NCBI GenBank assembly: GCA_910574455.1
Contig: CAJSYZ010000008.1
Span: forward strand, 620,001 to 684,000
Direction: 5' to 3'
DNA: 64,000 bases
Origin: Trichaptum fuscoviolaceum
Lineage: Eukaryota > Basidiomycota > Agaricomycetes > Hymenochaetales > Trichaptaceae
Position 1 is the stretch's first letter. Each line of letters starts with the position of its first letter. Below are positions 1 through 11,372 of this stretch, in pieces. Made by a program: the position numbers and the translations under genes. Under the pieces are notes generated by a model. The model was not told where the DNA came from. It did no database searches and was given only the letters and a program-made list of their open reading frames with translations.

Positions 1-374
1 AGAACTGATTGATGACAATTATTGGCTAACCTGTAGCTCAGCCGGTTACCACAAGCCTCTCGGATCAGAAGGATCGGAGCAACCGATTGGTAGGATTCCT
101 ATTTTTTGGGCGCTTTTTCTCGGATCTCTCCGAAGCTCTAGACCGTGATCTAGCGCCGTCACATTTAGAGTAACAAGGCCCTTGACAATTTTTTTGCGAT
201 TCCGCATAGTTATGCAAAGAGCAGTAAGTACTACCCGAGTCGCGCGTCTGCATCGCGCTCAGGCGCCCTCATCCAACCCACAGCCTCAAAGCCACCCACC
301 TCTTCCTTCACCACAATCTCAAGCATCTCTTACCCACTCAGCATCGTGAGCGGCTGCGGCAGCGACGATAGCCC
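1..374. other. Upstream region of the RBR ligase gene
   Basis: No gene is supported here. The stretch holds short ORFs only. It probably contains the promoter and 5' UTR of the ubiquitin ligase gene that starts at 375. The last 100 bases are C/A-rich, as expected of a fungal leader. Confidence 0.4.
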
Positions 375-3243
375 ATGCGAGGGACACGCCAGCCCAGTGC
401 AGGCCCTTCGGCGAGACGCAACGCGACGGGCACGACGCGCCGGAACCCAGCGCCTGATCCCAACAGCTCAATTATCGACCTCAGCGACAGCGACGATGAG
501 GAGCTTGCGCGCGAGAGATTGAAGAAGCGTCGGAGGTTGGGCGAGAAGGGTAACTATCTGACTGGCAATGTAGCTGGACCGTCGCGGCCGGTGCATCTCG
601 CAGCACCTGCGGCGCAACGAGAGGGGTATGATCCGTCTGCGGCCCCCAAGGAAAACACTGGCAACATCTTTAGACGACAGCAAAAGGCTTTTCCGGACTT
701 TGTTGATCGCATGCAACCTGTTGGGGCAACTCGAGATGAACCTATAGCAGTGGATGCAGAGGAAGTGGACCCGAACCTGGAGGACCATTACCTGTCTCAT
801 GTCTTGGAAGTAGTCCCAGACGTCCTACCTAGACACGCCCTGGAGCTTGTTAGGAAACATATTCCAGACTATGGCTCTGAAGTGGCTAATAATGTTGTGC
901 ATATGCTCTTCGAGGATCCGTCGTATCCAAAGATTGAGCAGAATAAGGGGAAAAGAAAGCGAGACGCAGACGAAGCTGTCGCTGCACCTCCCATAAAAAT
1001 AGTGAAGACCGTCGACTACGGTAGCACCGAGAGGCCTTTCACCGGTGGCCCTTATTACTATCAAATGGCATTGGTATGCACTAAGTTTAATTCTATTCGT
1101 CGCTTTTCTTACATTAGTCCGCAGGACCAACTTTCTCTTGATTTTCCTTATATCCCCAAGCCATACGTTCGTCAAGTTCTTAGTCTACACCGTAACTTTT
1201 ACGCACCAGCGTATCTGCGACTGCGTGAAGACATGAAACGCCCTTCGCCACCTTTCAAGGCCAAAGCCACGGCATCCAGAGCTCAATCTAAAATGATATA
1301 CCACGACGATGAGTACAAGTTGGAGCGAGAGTGGCTTCTGCAAAAGCTACGGTCTGAGACAGAACAACCCGAGGCGGGCCCTAGTAATGACCCTGCTCCG
1401 AATGATGACGGTGAATGCGAAGATGGAATTGAATGCGGTTGCTGTTTCTCATCTTACGAATTCGTAAGTTCAGATATATTGACAAGCCTTCTGCAAAATC
1501 TTATATACTCTCGCATCCCTATACAGGATCGGATGGTTCAATGCCCTGAAGCGCATCTCTTCTGCGTCACCTGCATGACCTCCTATGTGTCAGACCGCCT
1601 GGGCCAACGCGACCCAGAAATCAAATGCATGGACCAATCAGGCTGCAAACTCCTGTTTAGTGACATCGAATTGAAGCGTTTCCTCCCGGAGAAGCTTTGG
1701 TCTTTATACGAGCGAGTGAAACAGACGAAGGAGATTGAAGCAGCTGGCTTGGATGGTTTGGAGGATTGCCCATTCTGCGACTTTAAACTCGTTATCGAGA
1801 ACGATGAGGAGAAATTGTTCAGATGCCAGAATGAGGAATGCCGTGTCGTCAGCTGCCGAGCGTGTAAGAAAGTGGTATGTTGAATCTCTTAACGTATGTT
1901 TTTTGTCTAACTCGATTCGGATGTTAGGACCACTTGCCGAAGAGCTGCAAGGGTAAGTGTCCACTGTCATGCTGGATATGCGATAATGTATCTCAAGCCT
2001 TAATGCAGAGGCAGACGAAGAAAAGGGCCTGGACGCGCGTCACAAGGTTGAAGAGGCAATGAGTGAGCGATTTACAGCACCTTCATTCGTACGCAATCCC
2101 TAACACTTATTTAACAGCGGAAGCTATAATGCGCAAGTGTCCGAGTTGCAAGAAGCGTAGGTCTTGCAGGCACTTGAAAGTCATCAACGATACTGACTTC
2201 TGATTATTAGCGTTTGTGAAAGAGCTAGGCGTACGTTCTTTAACTGAACGTAGATGAGGACGAGGAACACTAACCTTTGCATGTAGTGTAACAAGATGAC
2301 TTGCCCGCATTGTCGTACTCTGTCGTGCTATGTCTGCCGTAAAGTCATCAAAGGTTACGACCATTTCGATCAGGTAAGTAATTGATCTTTGTAACCTGTC
2401 GTTGGCTAACCAACCGTTGTTCATTGTATCTGTAGACACCCGGCGGGCAACGGACAGCGGCATCCGCAGGAAAATGTGCTCTCTGGGACAAAGTCGAAGA
2501 GCGCCACGAACAAGAGGTTCGCATAACACGGTGTCATTCAAGGAGAAAACATCGACTGATCGTGTTTCTTTTCTTATATTGTTTAGGCCGCAGCAGCCCG
2601 CCAAAGAGCCATCGAGCAAGTGCAGGCCGAAAACCCGGACCTCGATAAGAAGGAGCTCGATGTTGAATTGCCGAAAGCAGCCCCAGCACCCGCGCCCGTC
2701 CCCGCTCCAGCGCATCAAGTCGCCCCACATCTGCATGGTCACGCTGCAGCGCTTCACCGAGCTCAAGTGCATGCAGATCAAATGCGACAACGTATGGCTG
2801 CTGTCCGTCGAGGTCAACGTGCCCGCCCACCGCCCCCACCTGCGCAGCCAGCTCACGTTCCTCTTCCCCACCCACAAGCACAGCCAATGTATCACCAGCC
2901 TCCCCCACAACCGCTGTACCACGTGAATGTCGCGCAGGTGCCCGACGCGTTCGGGCATCAGGTGCACTTTGTGCCAGTGGCGGTGGCCCCGCCGATGGAC
3001 CATCACGCGCAGTTTCTGGCGGCCGCTCACCAGCAACACGAAGCTAACATGGCTCGTTTGCGAGAGCTACAGCAGCAGCAAATGCAGCAGCACCAGCGGG
3101 CCGTGGCAGAGCAACTCGCAAGGGCGCAGCTCCTCGCCAGGGCTCCACCTTTGCAACAGCAACAGCCAGTGATGGGTGCCGTCGCGCGCGCTATGCCTGG
3201 GTGGGGCGGGCCACCGAACGCCCAGCTGAGACATCACCGTTGA
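375..3243 (+). CDS. RBR-type E3 ubiquitin ligase, RNF216/TRIAD3-like
   Basis: Predicted RING-between-RING ligase that takes ubiquitin from an E2 onto a catalytic cysteine and passes it to substrate. Exons by splice signals: 375-1073, 1125-1463, 1527-1874, 1928-1952, 2009-2062, 2118-2156, 2211-2230, 2287-2373, 2436-2516, 2587-3243. RING1 lies around MVQCPEAHLFCVTCM, the in-between RING around CPFCDFKL...CRACKKV, and RING2 reads KCPSCKKPFVKELGCNKMTC once spliced; the Cys in LGCNKM is the expected thioester residue. The 'PEAHLFC' RING1 style matches the RNF216 group of RBR ligases. The N-terminus has IIDLSDSDDEE, a good SUMO-interacting motif. The C-terminus is Pro/Gln/Ala/His-rich and disordered. 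The start is the first ATG of the open frame. Two introns (51 and 63 bp) are multiples of three, so the raw frame reads through them. The substrate is unknown. Confidence 0.85.
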
Positions 3244-3587
3244 CTTGCCTCCAGCTCCCAGAGACGACCCTTTGCCAATCTCAGTATGCACTCCTTGTAT
3301 CCACATTATCCCTTTTGTTTACATCCAATTGGATAAATTATTCCATGGGGTTTTTGTTATTGTTTCCATACTCTCCTCTACGGCACTAGCTTAGACTTAC
3401 GCGTATGCAATGAGTCAGATACTCAAGTATGCATGTATCACTCATCTACTTACACACACATATGCTTATACTGTACATCACCAACACTTGATCACTAAAA
3501 TATGATTATTGTTACAAATTACAGACTGGATTGGAAGTAAATAGAATATCTCGCGAGGTAACCAGTACATTGATCTCGCAGCAGGTA
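3244..3587. other. Convergent intergenic region
   Basis: 343 bp between the stops of the RBR ligase and HOP2, which converge. It is AT-rich and holds 3' UTR sequence only; no further gene is seen. Confidence 0.5.
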
Positions 3588-4674
3588 TCATCTTCTCTTG
3601 CCGGGAATGCACAAGGAGCTTTTCTCTATTTCAGAATGTTCGGCCGTGTCGAGCTCTATCCCAAGTTCCTCGGCAAGGTCCTTAGCATCTTGAGGAGGGA
3701 GACTGTCCGAAACCAAGTACCACAAGCTAGATTTCACCGTCAGATGAGTATCGGTATGTGTACCCAGGAGCCTTCATTGCAGACGATTGTCGTGGTAAGT
3801 TAGGATGATCCAAGATACTCACTTCATGTATATTTTCTTCCGCGAAACCCATTCTGCCCTCCATTTAGCCCAGTCCGCATCAAGCTTTGCCATCTCCTCT
3901 GGGGAGATGAGAGTCTGGCCAGAGCGAAGCGGCTCAAGGTATCCTGCAGTCTTCCTCACTTGATTTTCCGTCTCCTCAATCTGTCGTGCAAGGTCTTCAT
4001 CGGTAGGCGTGTTCTTCACTTTATTGAGTTCTGCATTCCATGAGAAATAAGCCAATCTACTAGATAGCTACTACGATGACTATATGCGTCTATGAGAATT
4101 ACTCACCAGACGTAGCAGCCTTCACCTGAGCCTGAAGCTCCTTGTTCTCGTCTTCAATTGCACTCAATTCAGCCTCCAGATCCTTGAGTTTCTCTGCGGG
4201 TACGTCCTCAAGGTTGGACTGGTTTGCGACGAAGAACGTGGTTTTGCCTTGCAATAGTCAATGAGGACAGAATTGAAGCTGTGTAATAAAGTATAGATAC
4301 CGTAGTCTTTCTTTGTGACGCTTCCTTTGTCTGCCAAGGACTGAAGGACCTTTTGTGTTGCAGTCTTTGGAACAGCACCCTTCAGATTTGCGCATACATC
4401 CACTGAGGTTTGAAGTTAGGCAAGAGGGTTGGCCGTGATAGAAAAAGACTTGCCAGCCCCGAAAGGTCTATTCATCTAGAGAATAGAATGCATGTTATAG
4501 ATAATCTTAGAGTATGAAAAAGACACGAACCTTCTTCATATATCTGTATACAGCATCTTCGGCTTTGCAAGGATTCAGAGGAAGCAAGGGCCTGGCCGCA
4601 GTCATGGCGTACTCACCTTCTTGGCCTTTGAGGACAGGCGTCTTATCAGATCCCTCTTTAACTTTTCCTGGCAT
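3588..4674 (-). CDS. HOP2: HOP2/TBPIP-family homologous-pairing protein
   Basis: Meiotic protein that with MND1 stimulates DMC1/RAD51 strand exchange in the nucleus. Read on the minus strand the product starts MPGKVKEGSDKTPVLKGQE, followed by a TBPIP winged helix (EDAVYRYMKKMNRPFGA, then VDVCANLKGAVPKTATQKVL and SVTKKDYGK). A coiled coil follows (AEKLKDLEAELSAIEDENKE) and a C-terminal part ends SLPPQDAKDLAEELGIELD...CIPGKRR. Five or six short introns are needed. The one at 4453-4403 uses a GC donor, because the only nearby GT donor breaks the frame. The junction near 3823-3732 is the least certain. Length (~210 aa) suits the family. It shares a 231 bp divergent promoter with CWC2. Confidence 0.85.
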
Positions 4675-4905
4675 ACTGTAGCAGGTTATGAACTAGACTT
4701 CAAAATTGTAGGATGGATGCAATGATTGAAAAAGTAGGGGAGAGCGAGAGACACGACTGCCAGTGAGACGCGACGCGACGCGGCGCACTTGCCAGACTCG
4801 GAGGCGCTCGTGACGGAGAAATGCTGACTAATACTAGGCCCACCAGTGCTTCAACAGTGTCAGTGGGCGTCCGAGTCGGCCAGAGAGGTCTCCACATTCA
4901 CGACA
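4675..4905. promoter_or_regulatory. Divergent promoter HOP2 / CWC2
   Basis: 231 bp separate the two start codons, so both promoters and 5' UTRs must lie here. A G/C-rich patch of repeated GACGCGAC/GGCGCAC-like words is visible around 4760-4790. No TATA box is obvious. Confidence 0.5.
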
Positions 4906-6132
4906 ATGAGCGCAATAACTAGTACAGAAGAAACAAAAGTGTCAACCGTAGTAAAACCCTTGACGACTCTCAAGCCAATCAAGAAACTAAAGCCTGCTCG
5001 GAAACAAGTAAAGCCAGGCGACGTTGAAAAGAAGGAGGATGTGCAGACTGGCAAAGAGTACAGTGAGTGTCTCGTTGATATGCTTTTGAATACGGCTAAC
5101 AACGAGTATAGACATCTGGTACAACAAATGGGCAGGAGGTGATAGAGAAGACAGTTACTCAAAGTACGCTCTGGCCATCCATCGAGTCTAAGCTCATTAA
5201 CATAGCATTCTTGCTCCTCCAGTAAAGTAAAATCTCAAACGCGCTGCAGCATCAAGCGCGACTCAGGACTAACGCGGGCAAATAGCGCGGGTGTTCGCTA
5301 TTGCTGCCTTTTCTTTGCGCGAGGCTGCTGTCCCTACGGCTGGGAATGCGAGTATCTGCACATGTTGCCGGACGCTTCATGGACGTTGCCTGATGCATCC
5401 AAAGACTGCTTTGCAAGAAACAAGTTCGTTGACTACCGAGACGACATGGGTGGTGTTGGCTCGTTCTCCCGACAAAACCGAACGTTATATGTTGGACGAA
5501 TTAAAGAAACAGGTCCTGGTCCGGACACGGAGGAAATTGTGATCAGACATTTCAAAGAGTGGGGCGAGATCGAGAAGATTCGTGTGCTTCAGTACCGCAG
5601 TGTCGCATTCGTGACATACGTGAGCGAGCTGAGCGCTCAGTTCGCGAAGGAGGCAATGGCGTGCCAGAGCCTCGATAATGACGAGATTTTGAACGTACGT
5701 TGGGCTACGGAGGACCCAAATCCGACCAGCAAAGTCCAGGAACACGAGCGGTTAGAGGAGATGGGCCGGAAGGCGATTCAGGAGAGAATGGACCCGAGGA
5801 TAGTGGATGCGATGCGTGCGGTCAGGGCCTTGGAAGATGGTGTCGAGCTGGAGAAAGAGGAGGATGACGAGGAGGAACAGCAAAGAAAGGAACTCGAGGC
5901 GCTAGCGGAGGAACAGGATAGTGAAGACGAGGATGCACCCTCCGCAAAGAGGCGTCGAATAGAGGCGCCTACTGCAGAACCGAAAGGCCTTCTGACTACG
6001 GACACGATCGAGGGCCTCAAATACTTCGCTGAGATTCGGAAACGGCACGAGTCAACACAAATAGTAAAACAAGCAGCGCCTCCACCCCCGAAACCGCTTG
6101 CATTGGACTATGGGAGTGATGACGATGATTAG
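4906..6132 (+). CDS. CWC2: Pre-mRNA-splicing factor CWC2 (RBM22-like)
   Basis: Spliceosomal protein of the Prp19/NTC complex that contacts U6 snRNA and pre-mRNA near the active site. Exons 4906-5062, 5112-5163 and 5223-6132. The Torus/CCCH zinc-binding region is clear after splicing: NIWYNKWAGGDRED, then TRCSIKRDSG, then FFARGCCPYGWECEYLHMLP, giving the C-x8-C-x5-C-x3-H type finger. An RRM follows, with RNP2 LYVGRI and RNP1 RSVAFVTY. The C-terminal 130 residues are acidic and charged (EKEEDDEEEQQRKELEAL, KRRRIEAP) and end LALDYGSDDDD. The ATG at 4906 is the first in frame and gives the expected N-terminus. It converges with TMA46, with 191 bp between the stops. Confidence 0.92.
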
Positions 6133-6323
6133 AGATATACTGTATCGCATTTACTTGTTACCCTTAATTGTTTCATGCATTGTATTATTTATACATATTC
6201 TCGAGCGAAACTTGCAGTGTCTCCTGTGCCATTGATGGCGAAGTAACACGATAGCGAACTACATACATACAAAGGATTTTATCCAGAATATCCAAAGTCA
6301 TACGAAGGCTTGTCGGCATACAT

Positions 6324-7765
6324 TCATGAGCCTTCGTCTGTAGACTGCTTGGTCTCTTCCCGATAACCATCGTCGTTAATGTTAAGTGAAGCAAGGCGAG
6401 CAGCTTCTTGTGCGTCATGCTCTGCCTCAGTTTCTCGGCGATATTTCTCGATGTTCCATTCTTCTCCCTCGTCTTCATCCTCGTCTGCAAACCACTCGGG
6501 GTTGTAAGAGAACTACACATCAAGGTAAGTAACATAGAACGGTAGAACGACAAGATGCATACCAAGTCTCTCCCACTCATGCCAGAGTTCTTTCCAGCTG
6601 CAGCTTGCACGTCCTTCGCTTTCTTCATAGCTTCAGCTTCAGCTTGCTTTTTGTCGAGTCGTGTCTTCTTCCATTTTGCGAAGGACTCAGGCGTAACGGG
6701 TGTCAGGTTCGAACCAAGTTTGTGCCGCTGGAGAGATTAATATTAGACAATAATACCCCAATTCACCCCATAGTATACGAGGGACTTACTTCGACTTCTA
6801 AGAATTCCTCAAGGCTAATAACGTTTGCCTTCGCTGCATCCTCTGCTGCTTTCTTCTGGGACTTAAGGACGAAACCGGGTGGTAAGGCGTGTCTGTACTG
6901 ACAATTTTCTCCGCCATTTGGACACTCCCAGAACCAGCCGAACCTATGGAAATGATGAACAAATATGAGCGCAAAGGCACTGGGAGGACTGACTTCTGTG
7001 TTTCAATAGCTTCGATGAAATATTTGCAGACAATCTTATATGAGAAATTAAGATTATTTAATGATCTCCACTTGGATGAATGACCAACATACGTCTGTTG
7101 TGGTTCGTGGGTTGCCTTGTTTTGAAAGCACAACGTTCCGAAGTTTCTCTTCGTCCCAATTCTCCATGGTATCTGCATGATTTAATCAGTTATCAAAGCC
7201 CTCAGAGCTGTGACAGTGTACGCACCCGCCAATTTCTCTTCCCTCGTGTCAGCATATAGATTCTTCTTTTCTACTTTCCGCCCGATATTCATATCATGAC
7301 TAAACTTGCATTTATTCCCCTTCTCGCAAGTACCAGCTTTGTAAAATGCACAGAGGACGGTCTTCGGGTCAACACCGAAAGGCACTTTCTGCACTTGCAC
7401 AGGCTTAAGCAGTGCGGCCTCTTCCTTCGCTCGTTTTGCTGCTTCAGCCTTCTGTTTCTCCTGAAGAGCCTTCTCGCGCTCTTTCTCCAGCGTTGCGCGA
7501 GACTTTCCTGCCTGTGCAGATTGCGCCTGAATCATCTGTACCTGCTTCTGCACCTTGGAGGACCTATTTTTCTAGACCGAACATTTCACTCTCAGAGTGA
7601 AATAATAAGATAAAAGCGCATAGATCTCCTACGTTCTTCATACCGAAAGTCTATCATGAAAATACTTTAATAGAATGCCTAAGAACTCTAACGAAAGTGG
7701 ATGCACACCTTGTCCTCCTTCACCTTCGACGAGCTCGCTTTGTTTTCCTGCTTTTTAGGTGGCAT
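6324..7765 (-). CDS. TMA46: CCCH zinc-finger DFRP-family protein TMA46/ZC3H15
   Basis: Translation-associated partner of the GTPase Rbg1/DRG1. The minus-strand product starts [19 protein letters not shown], then TFGMKN and [17 protein letters not shown] over two tiny exons, as in the ZC3H15 family. A long charged helix follows ([20 protein letters not shown]). Two CCCH fingers are seen: [19 protein letters not shown], and further on [18 protein letters not shown]. The DFRP region follows ([50 protein letters not shown]) and the tail is acidic, ending TKQSTDEGS. At least six introns interrupt it. It shares a 286 bp divergent promoter with the LEU5-type carrier. Confidence 0.9.
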
Positions 7766-8051
7766 GCTTGGGTATGTTTATCAAGATTCTTCGTCTTGTA
7801 ATTGGGATGGGTGCAGCCTAGCTGAAGTCCGGTATAGTGAAATGACAAGGTTGCAGCTCGCCATGTGTAGGGCTGTTTCCCTTGACTGAAATATAGTCGT
7901 GAGAAAGGACTTCGAGTTGAATCTGCCTGATCAGTGAGGTCACCAGCGGCTAAGTCCCGTAAGACCGCTTGCCGGACCTCCTCCTACCCCCACACTCACC
8001 TCCATCTACACTGCTTCTAGAGGACTATATGTGTTCCTGCTGAATCCTCGA

Positions 8052-9401
8052 ATGCCTCCGAATGTCTCTAAGAAGCGAGACACAAAAAGTCCTGACTATA
8101 TCTTACGCTCTGGCATCGCGGGAGGAGTGGCAGGATGTGTCGTACGCCGGTTGTTTGACGTACCAATGGAAATTTTGTTGATGAGTTTGTGCAGGCAAAA
8201 ACGGTGGTAGCTCCGTTAGACAGAGTCAAGATACTCTTTCAGACATCGAATCCTGACTTTCAGAAGTATGCCGGTGTGTTGCACTTCATACCTACAGATT
8301 AACGGGTTAATGACATTGATCGTGTGCAGGGACATGGAGGGGTGCTTACCTTGCCGGTGCTGAAATATACAGCCAAACGGGCATCCATGGACTCTTCCAG
8401 GGGCACTCAGCGACTTTGCTGCGCATTTTCCCTTACGCTGCCATCAAGTACATAGCTTATGACCAGGTTCACAACGTGCGTTCTATCTGACACTCTGCTT
8501 ATTCACCTTCACGCACTAACAAACTTCTTTGTAGCACCTAATGCCAACGAGGCAGAATGAAACAAACTTCAAACGCTTTTGTGCTGGCGCTATATCAGGT
8601 TTGGACAACAGGAATGTCTTCATCCGCTTTGGCCTATGCTGACGAAGGATTGGACTTACAGGAACAATATCCGTTTGGGTTACTTATCCTTTAGAACTCA
8701 TCCGTGTGCGCCTTGCGTTTATAACAAGGAGTTATGAGAGGAAAAATACGAATACGCATGGAGCGTTGCGTAAGGCCATCTCAGATATCTATCATGAAAG
8801 TTCCGCGTACAGACCACCACCATTATCTTCCATTACCGCGGCTGCATCCGCAGGCGTGACATCCTCAAATGCTAAGCCCGCTTCAATGTCGATGTCTGCC
8901 ACAGCATCGGCCCACACCTCAGCAGTCCATCCGAGTTCCACGGCCAAGGCTCTACGGGCACATCTGTTCTATCACTTCCCTATCCTATCATTCTACCGGG
9001 GCTTCACCGTTTCATTGCTTGGAATGGTCCCTTATGCGGGGACATCCTTCCTGACGTGGGGCTACCTCCGCTCGCGATTCCTACCTCATCCCACTCCTGC
9101 TAACCCTAAACCTAAGCCAACACCGTTGGCAGACTTGGTCATCGGTGCCGCGGCTGGCTCTTTATCGCAGACAGTATCATATCCGTTTGAGGTCATTCGA
9201 CGACGTATGCAAGTTGGCGGCCTGACGAACCCCGACCCTCGAGCTTGGCTTTCAATCGGTGAAGTCGTGCATCGAATATGGTCGACGACAGGCTGGAGAG
9301 GTTTCTATGTCGGCCTGGGGATTGGTTACCTCAAGGTTGTACCCATGACAGCAACTAGCTATGCTGTTTGGCAATGGGGAAAGCGTTTGCTCGACCTATA
9401 G
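8052..9401 (+). CDS. LEU5: Mitochondrial carrier family protein, LEU5/SLC25A42-like
   Basis: Inner-mitochondrial-membrane solute carrier; closest by eye to the yeast Leu5 / SLC25A42 group linked to coenzyme A uptake. It starts [20 protein letters not shown] and carries three carrier repeats with signatures [23 protein letters not shown] and [14 protein letters not shown]. Four introns lie in the first half (8142-8194 is the first, 8274 begins the second); the last exon runs unbroken to the stop. A Ser/Ala/Thr-rich loop ([20 protein letters not shown]) sits between repeat 2 and its second helix, an insertion common in fungal orthologues. Substrate assignment is by family resemblance only. Confidence 0.85.
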
Positions 9402-9752
9402 CTCGCCCTATAGAAACTCACATGTGGACACGGATTGCAGTCCGGGTAAACAAAAGGACACTGGACGACGGATCAAACAAAAGCACGGAGCAGAATCAGA
9501 TTTGTAATGTACATTCTTTAATTATTTACACCTTGTACCACAAATTAAGTGCCCTAGGATATAATGTGGTTGGCCTTGCATCGCTTATCAACAATAGAAG
9601 ACAATGTTTGCATCTGACACGGAGAGTGAAGCATTGTCTTGCGGTGCATTTTCGAAGTAGTCCACCCGAAGAGCCTTTTGTCTGACGCATCATGACCAGT
9701 CTTGAACCGCATCAAGCTGCTTCCTCAACCACACAAGAGCACCCTTCAGACA
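9402..9752. other. Intergenic, 3' flank of the carrier gene
   Basis: About 350 bp with no supported gene. Contains the carrier 3' UTR. Confidence 0.4.
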
Positions 9753-9890
9753 TATATAAACCCCTCTTTCTCCTGCTGCCTTGAACAAGTCGCCTGCCAT
9801 TCTCTCTTTCATTCACCTCTCTCTCTCTTCCTCCCCTCTTCTCTCTCTTTTCTTCTTTCTCTCTCCTTCAACTGCTTTACTGAAACTCGT
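9753..9890 (+). promoter_or_regulatory. TATA box and CT-rich leader without an obvious ORF
   Basis: TATATAAACCCCT at 9753-9765 is followed by a pyrimidine tract from about 9800 to 9880 (blocks of CTCTCTCTCT and TTCTTTCT). This is the look of a strong fungal core promoter and leader on the plus strand. Only very short ORFs follow: the first ATG, near 9896, gives ten codons. The transcript, if any, would run toward the convergent gene ending at 10155. It could be a non-coding RNA or a decayed gene's promoter. Confidence 0.4.
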
Positions 9891-10154
9891 TCTTCATGAA
9901 AGATATAATCTTTCTCATCCACCAGTGATCCAGTTGGCACTCTCTGTTGCTTGCTACTTCATTAACTTATTTGATATACTCGATTGATTACTCAGTGAAT
10001 CACTAATATCTCTCATGCTTATAGATCCAGAACAACATCAGCCCTCTCTCATGTTCTAGAACAGCACGGAAGTATTCAATTCGATGCGATGAAATAATGG
10101 GAAACTTTCTAGTTGGGGTATTCTATGAGGTATAGTAAGGACACGGGTATGCTT
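9891..10154. other. Intergenic, no gene seen
   Basis: AT-rich stretch downstream of the CT tract. A possible short intron (branch-like and TAG signals near 10020) is visible but no coding frame is convincing. Confidence 0.3.
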
Positions 10155-11372
10155 TCAGAAGTAGTCCATGCTGGGTCCTGGTCCAGGGCGATTATGACGG
10201 TCCCTCCGGTTCGCGAAGTCGGTGTTGACCTCGAGGTTGAGAGGGTTGCGGGCTTTCCTCTTCTCCTTCTTCCTAGATGCTACCGGGGAAAGGTTAATAC
10301 GAGTCCGTGACTGACGGAGGCTCAAGGCTTACCCCTCTCAGACGATGACAGGCCTTCTAGACGTTGTTGTCTACCTCCAGTCTCGTTCCGTGATCGGTTG
10401 CGCAAATGAGAGTGCGACGAGGAAGTGGCCGGCGAACGAATAGGACCACCCTTGTGAAATGTAAGCGGACTATTCCTTTCAATGTAGGGACAACTTACAG
10501 AGAAGACAGCAGTGTTCTCCAGACCCCCCGGCTCAACTTGAACATTCTCATCGTCCTCTCCCATCGAATTGAATATTTCCTCGCTGTTCTTGAACAGAGG
10601 CGAGGTGTTGATGTTAATCTCGATCTGCAAACATGAGAGGTTAGATTTTCTTTCTCTTCTTTTCTTTCTTTCGAAGATGGGCGCAGCCAACGTACGGAAA
10701 GTTGGCTCTCGGGAAAGTTGATCTCTTGAATGAGGCTGGCATTTGCTTCCGCCGAAGGGACTTCTGGGAGCGTCTTATCCCGTGCTTGGTTCATCAGCTC
10801 ATGAAGACGAAGTCTCGACCTCTGAGCAGCGAGGCCGGCCATTGTCATCTGGTCAACGAGCCCGGAGTCGTCGACTTCGATTACGACGGTTGTCCCTTGG
10901 TTTTCCTCTTCTCTTCGGTATCCCACAGCATTGAAATACGTCGCTGAACCAATGCTGGGTTCGTGTTCTTGAGTGGTCGACGCCACAGTCGACCAGTCTT
11001 GCGAGTCCTCTTCGTCTCCAACACTCCCTGTATTGGTGACAAATTTAGCGTTGTGTTCCAATGCTGTGTTAACTTCGGAAAGGGTGGATACTACTGGTGA
11101 CTTACGGATGTCCCCTTCTTCTCCAAAAGTTGCAGTTTCGGGAAGGTATTCAGCACGAGCATCGGAATCGTGAAGTTCTTGGTGAGGTTCTCTATGGGCT
11201 ATGATTTCCTGTGTTAGCCAAAGGTTAGCATGGTCGACTATAAAGATACCTATAGAAGTTGACCTACTTCACGCCAGACTACAACTCTTCCGAGTCGATC
11301 GTAGGGGCGGGTAACATTCTGCTCGTTCTCCTTGAGTGAAGCTGGATGCTGGTTGTAATATTGGGTGTTCAT
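10155..11372 (-). CDS. Hypothetical acidic low-complexity protein
   Basis: No family recognised. The minus-strand model starts MNTQYYNQHPASLKENEQN, giving about 340 residues over six exons joined by canonical short introns. Segments in order: RPYDRLGRVVVWRE; EEIIAHREPHQELHD; a long acidic exon with SVGDEEDSQDWSTVASTTQE and TTVVIEVDDSGLVDQMTMAG; IEININTSPLFKNSEEIF; an Arg/Ser-rich part; and a basic KKEKRKARNPLNLEVNTDF leading to the C-terminus GPGPSMDYF. No signal peptide or membrane segment is seen. The consistent phase across all introns argues that it is a real gene. It is divergent from COQ4. Confidence 0.6.

Noticed and set aside
30..95. tRNA-like words (TAGCTCAGCCGGTTA) near the left edge
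   Set aside because: No T-loop GTTCGA, no acceptor stem pairing and no anticodon arm of proper length could be drawn.
2107..3039. 310-codon minus-strand ORF opposite the RBR ligase
   Set aside because: Low-complexity translation antisense to a clearly spliced coding gene; a frame shadow.
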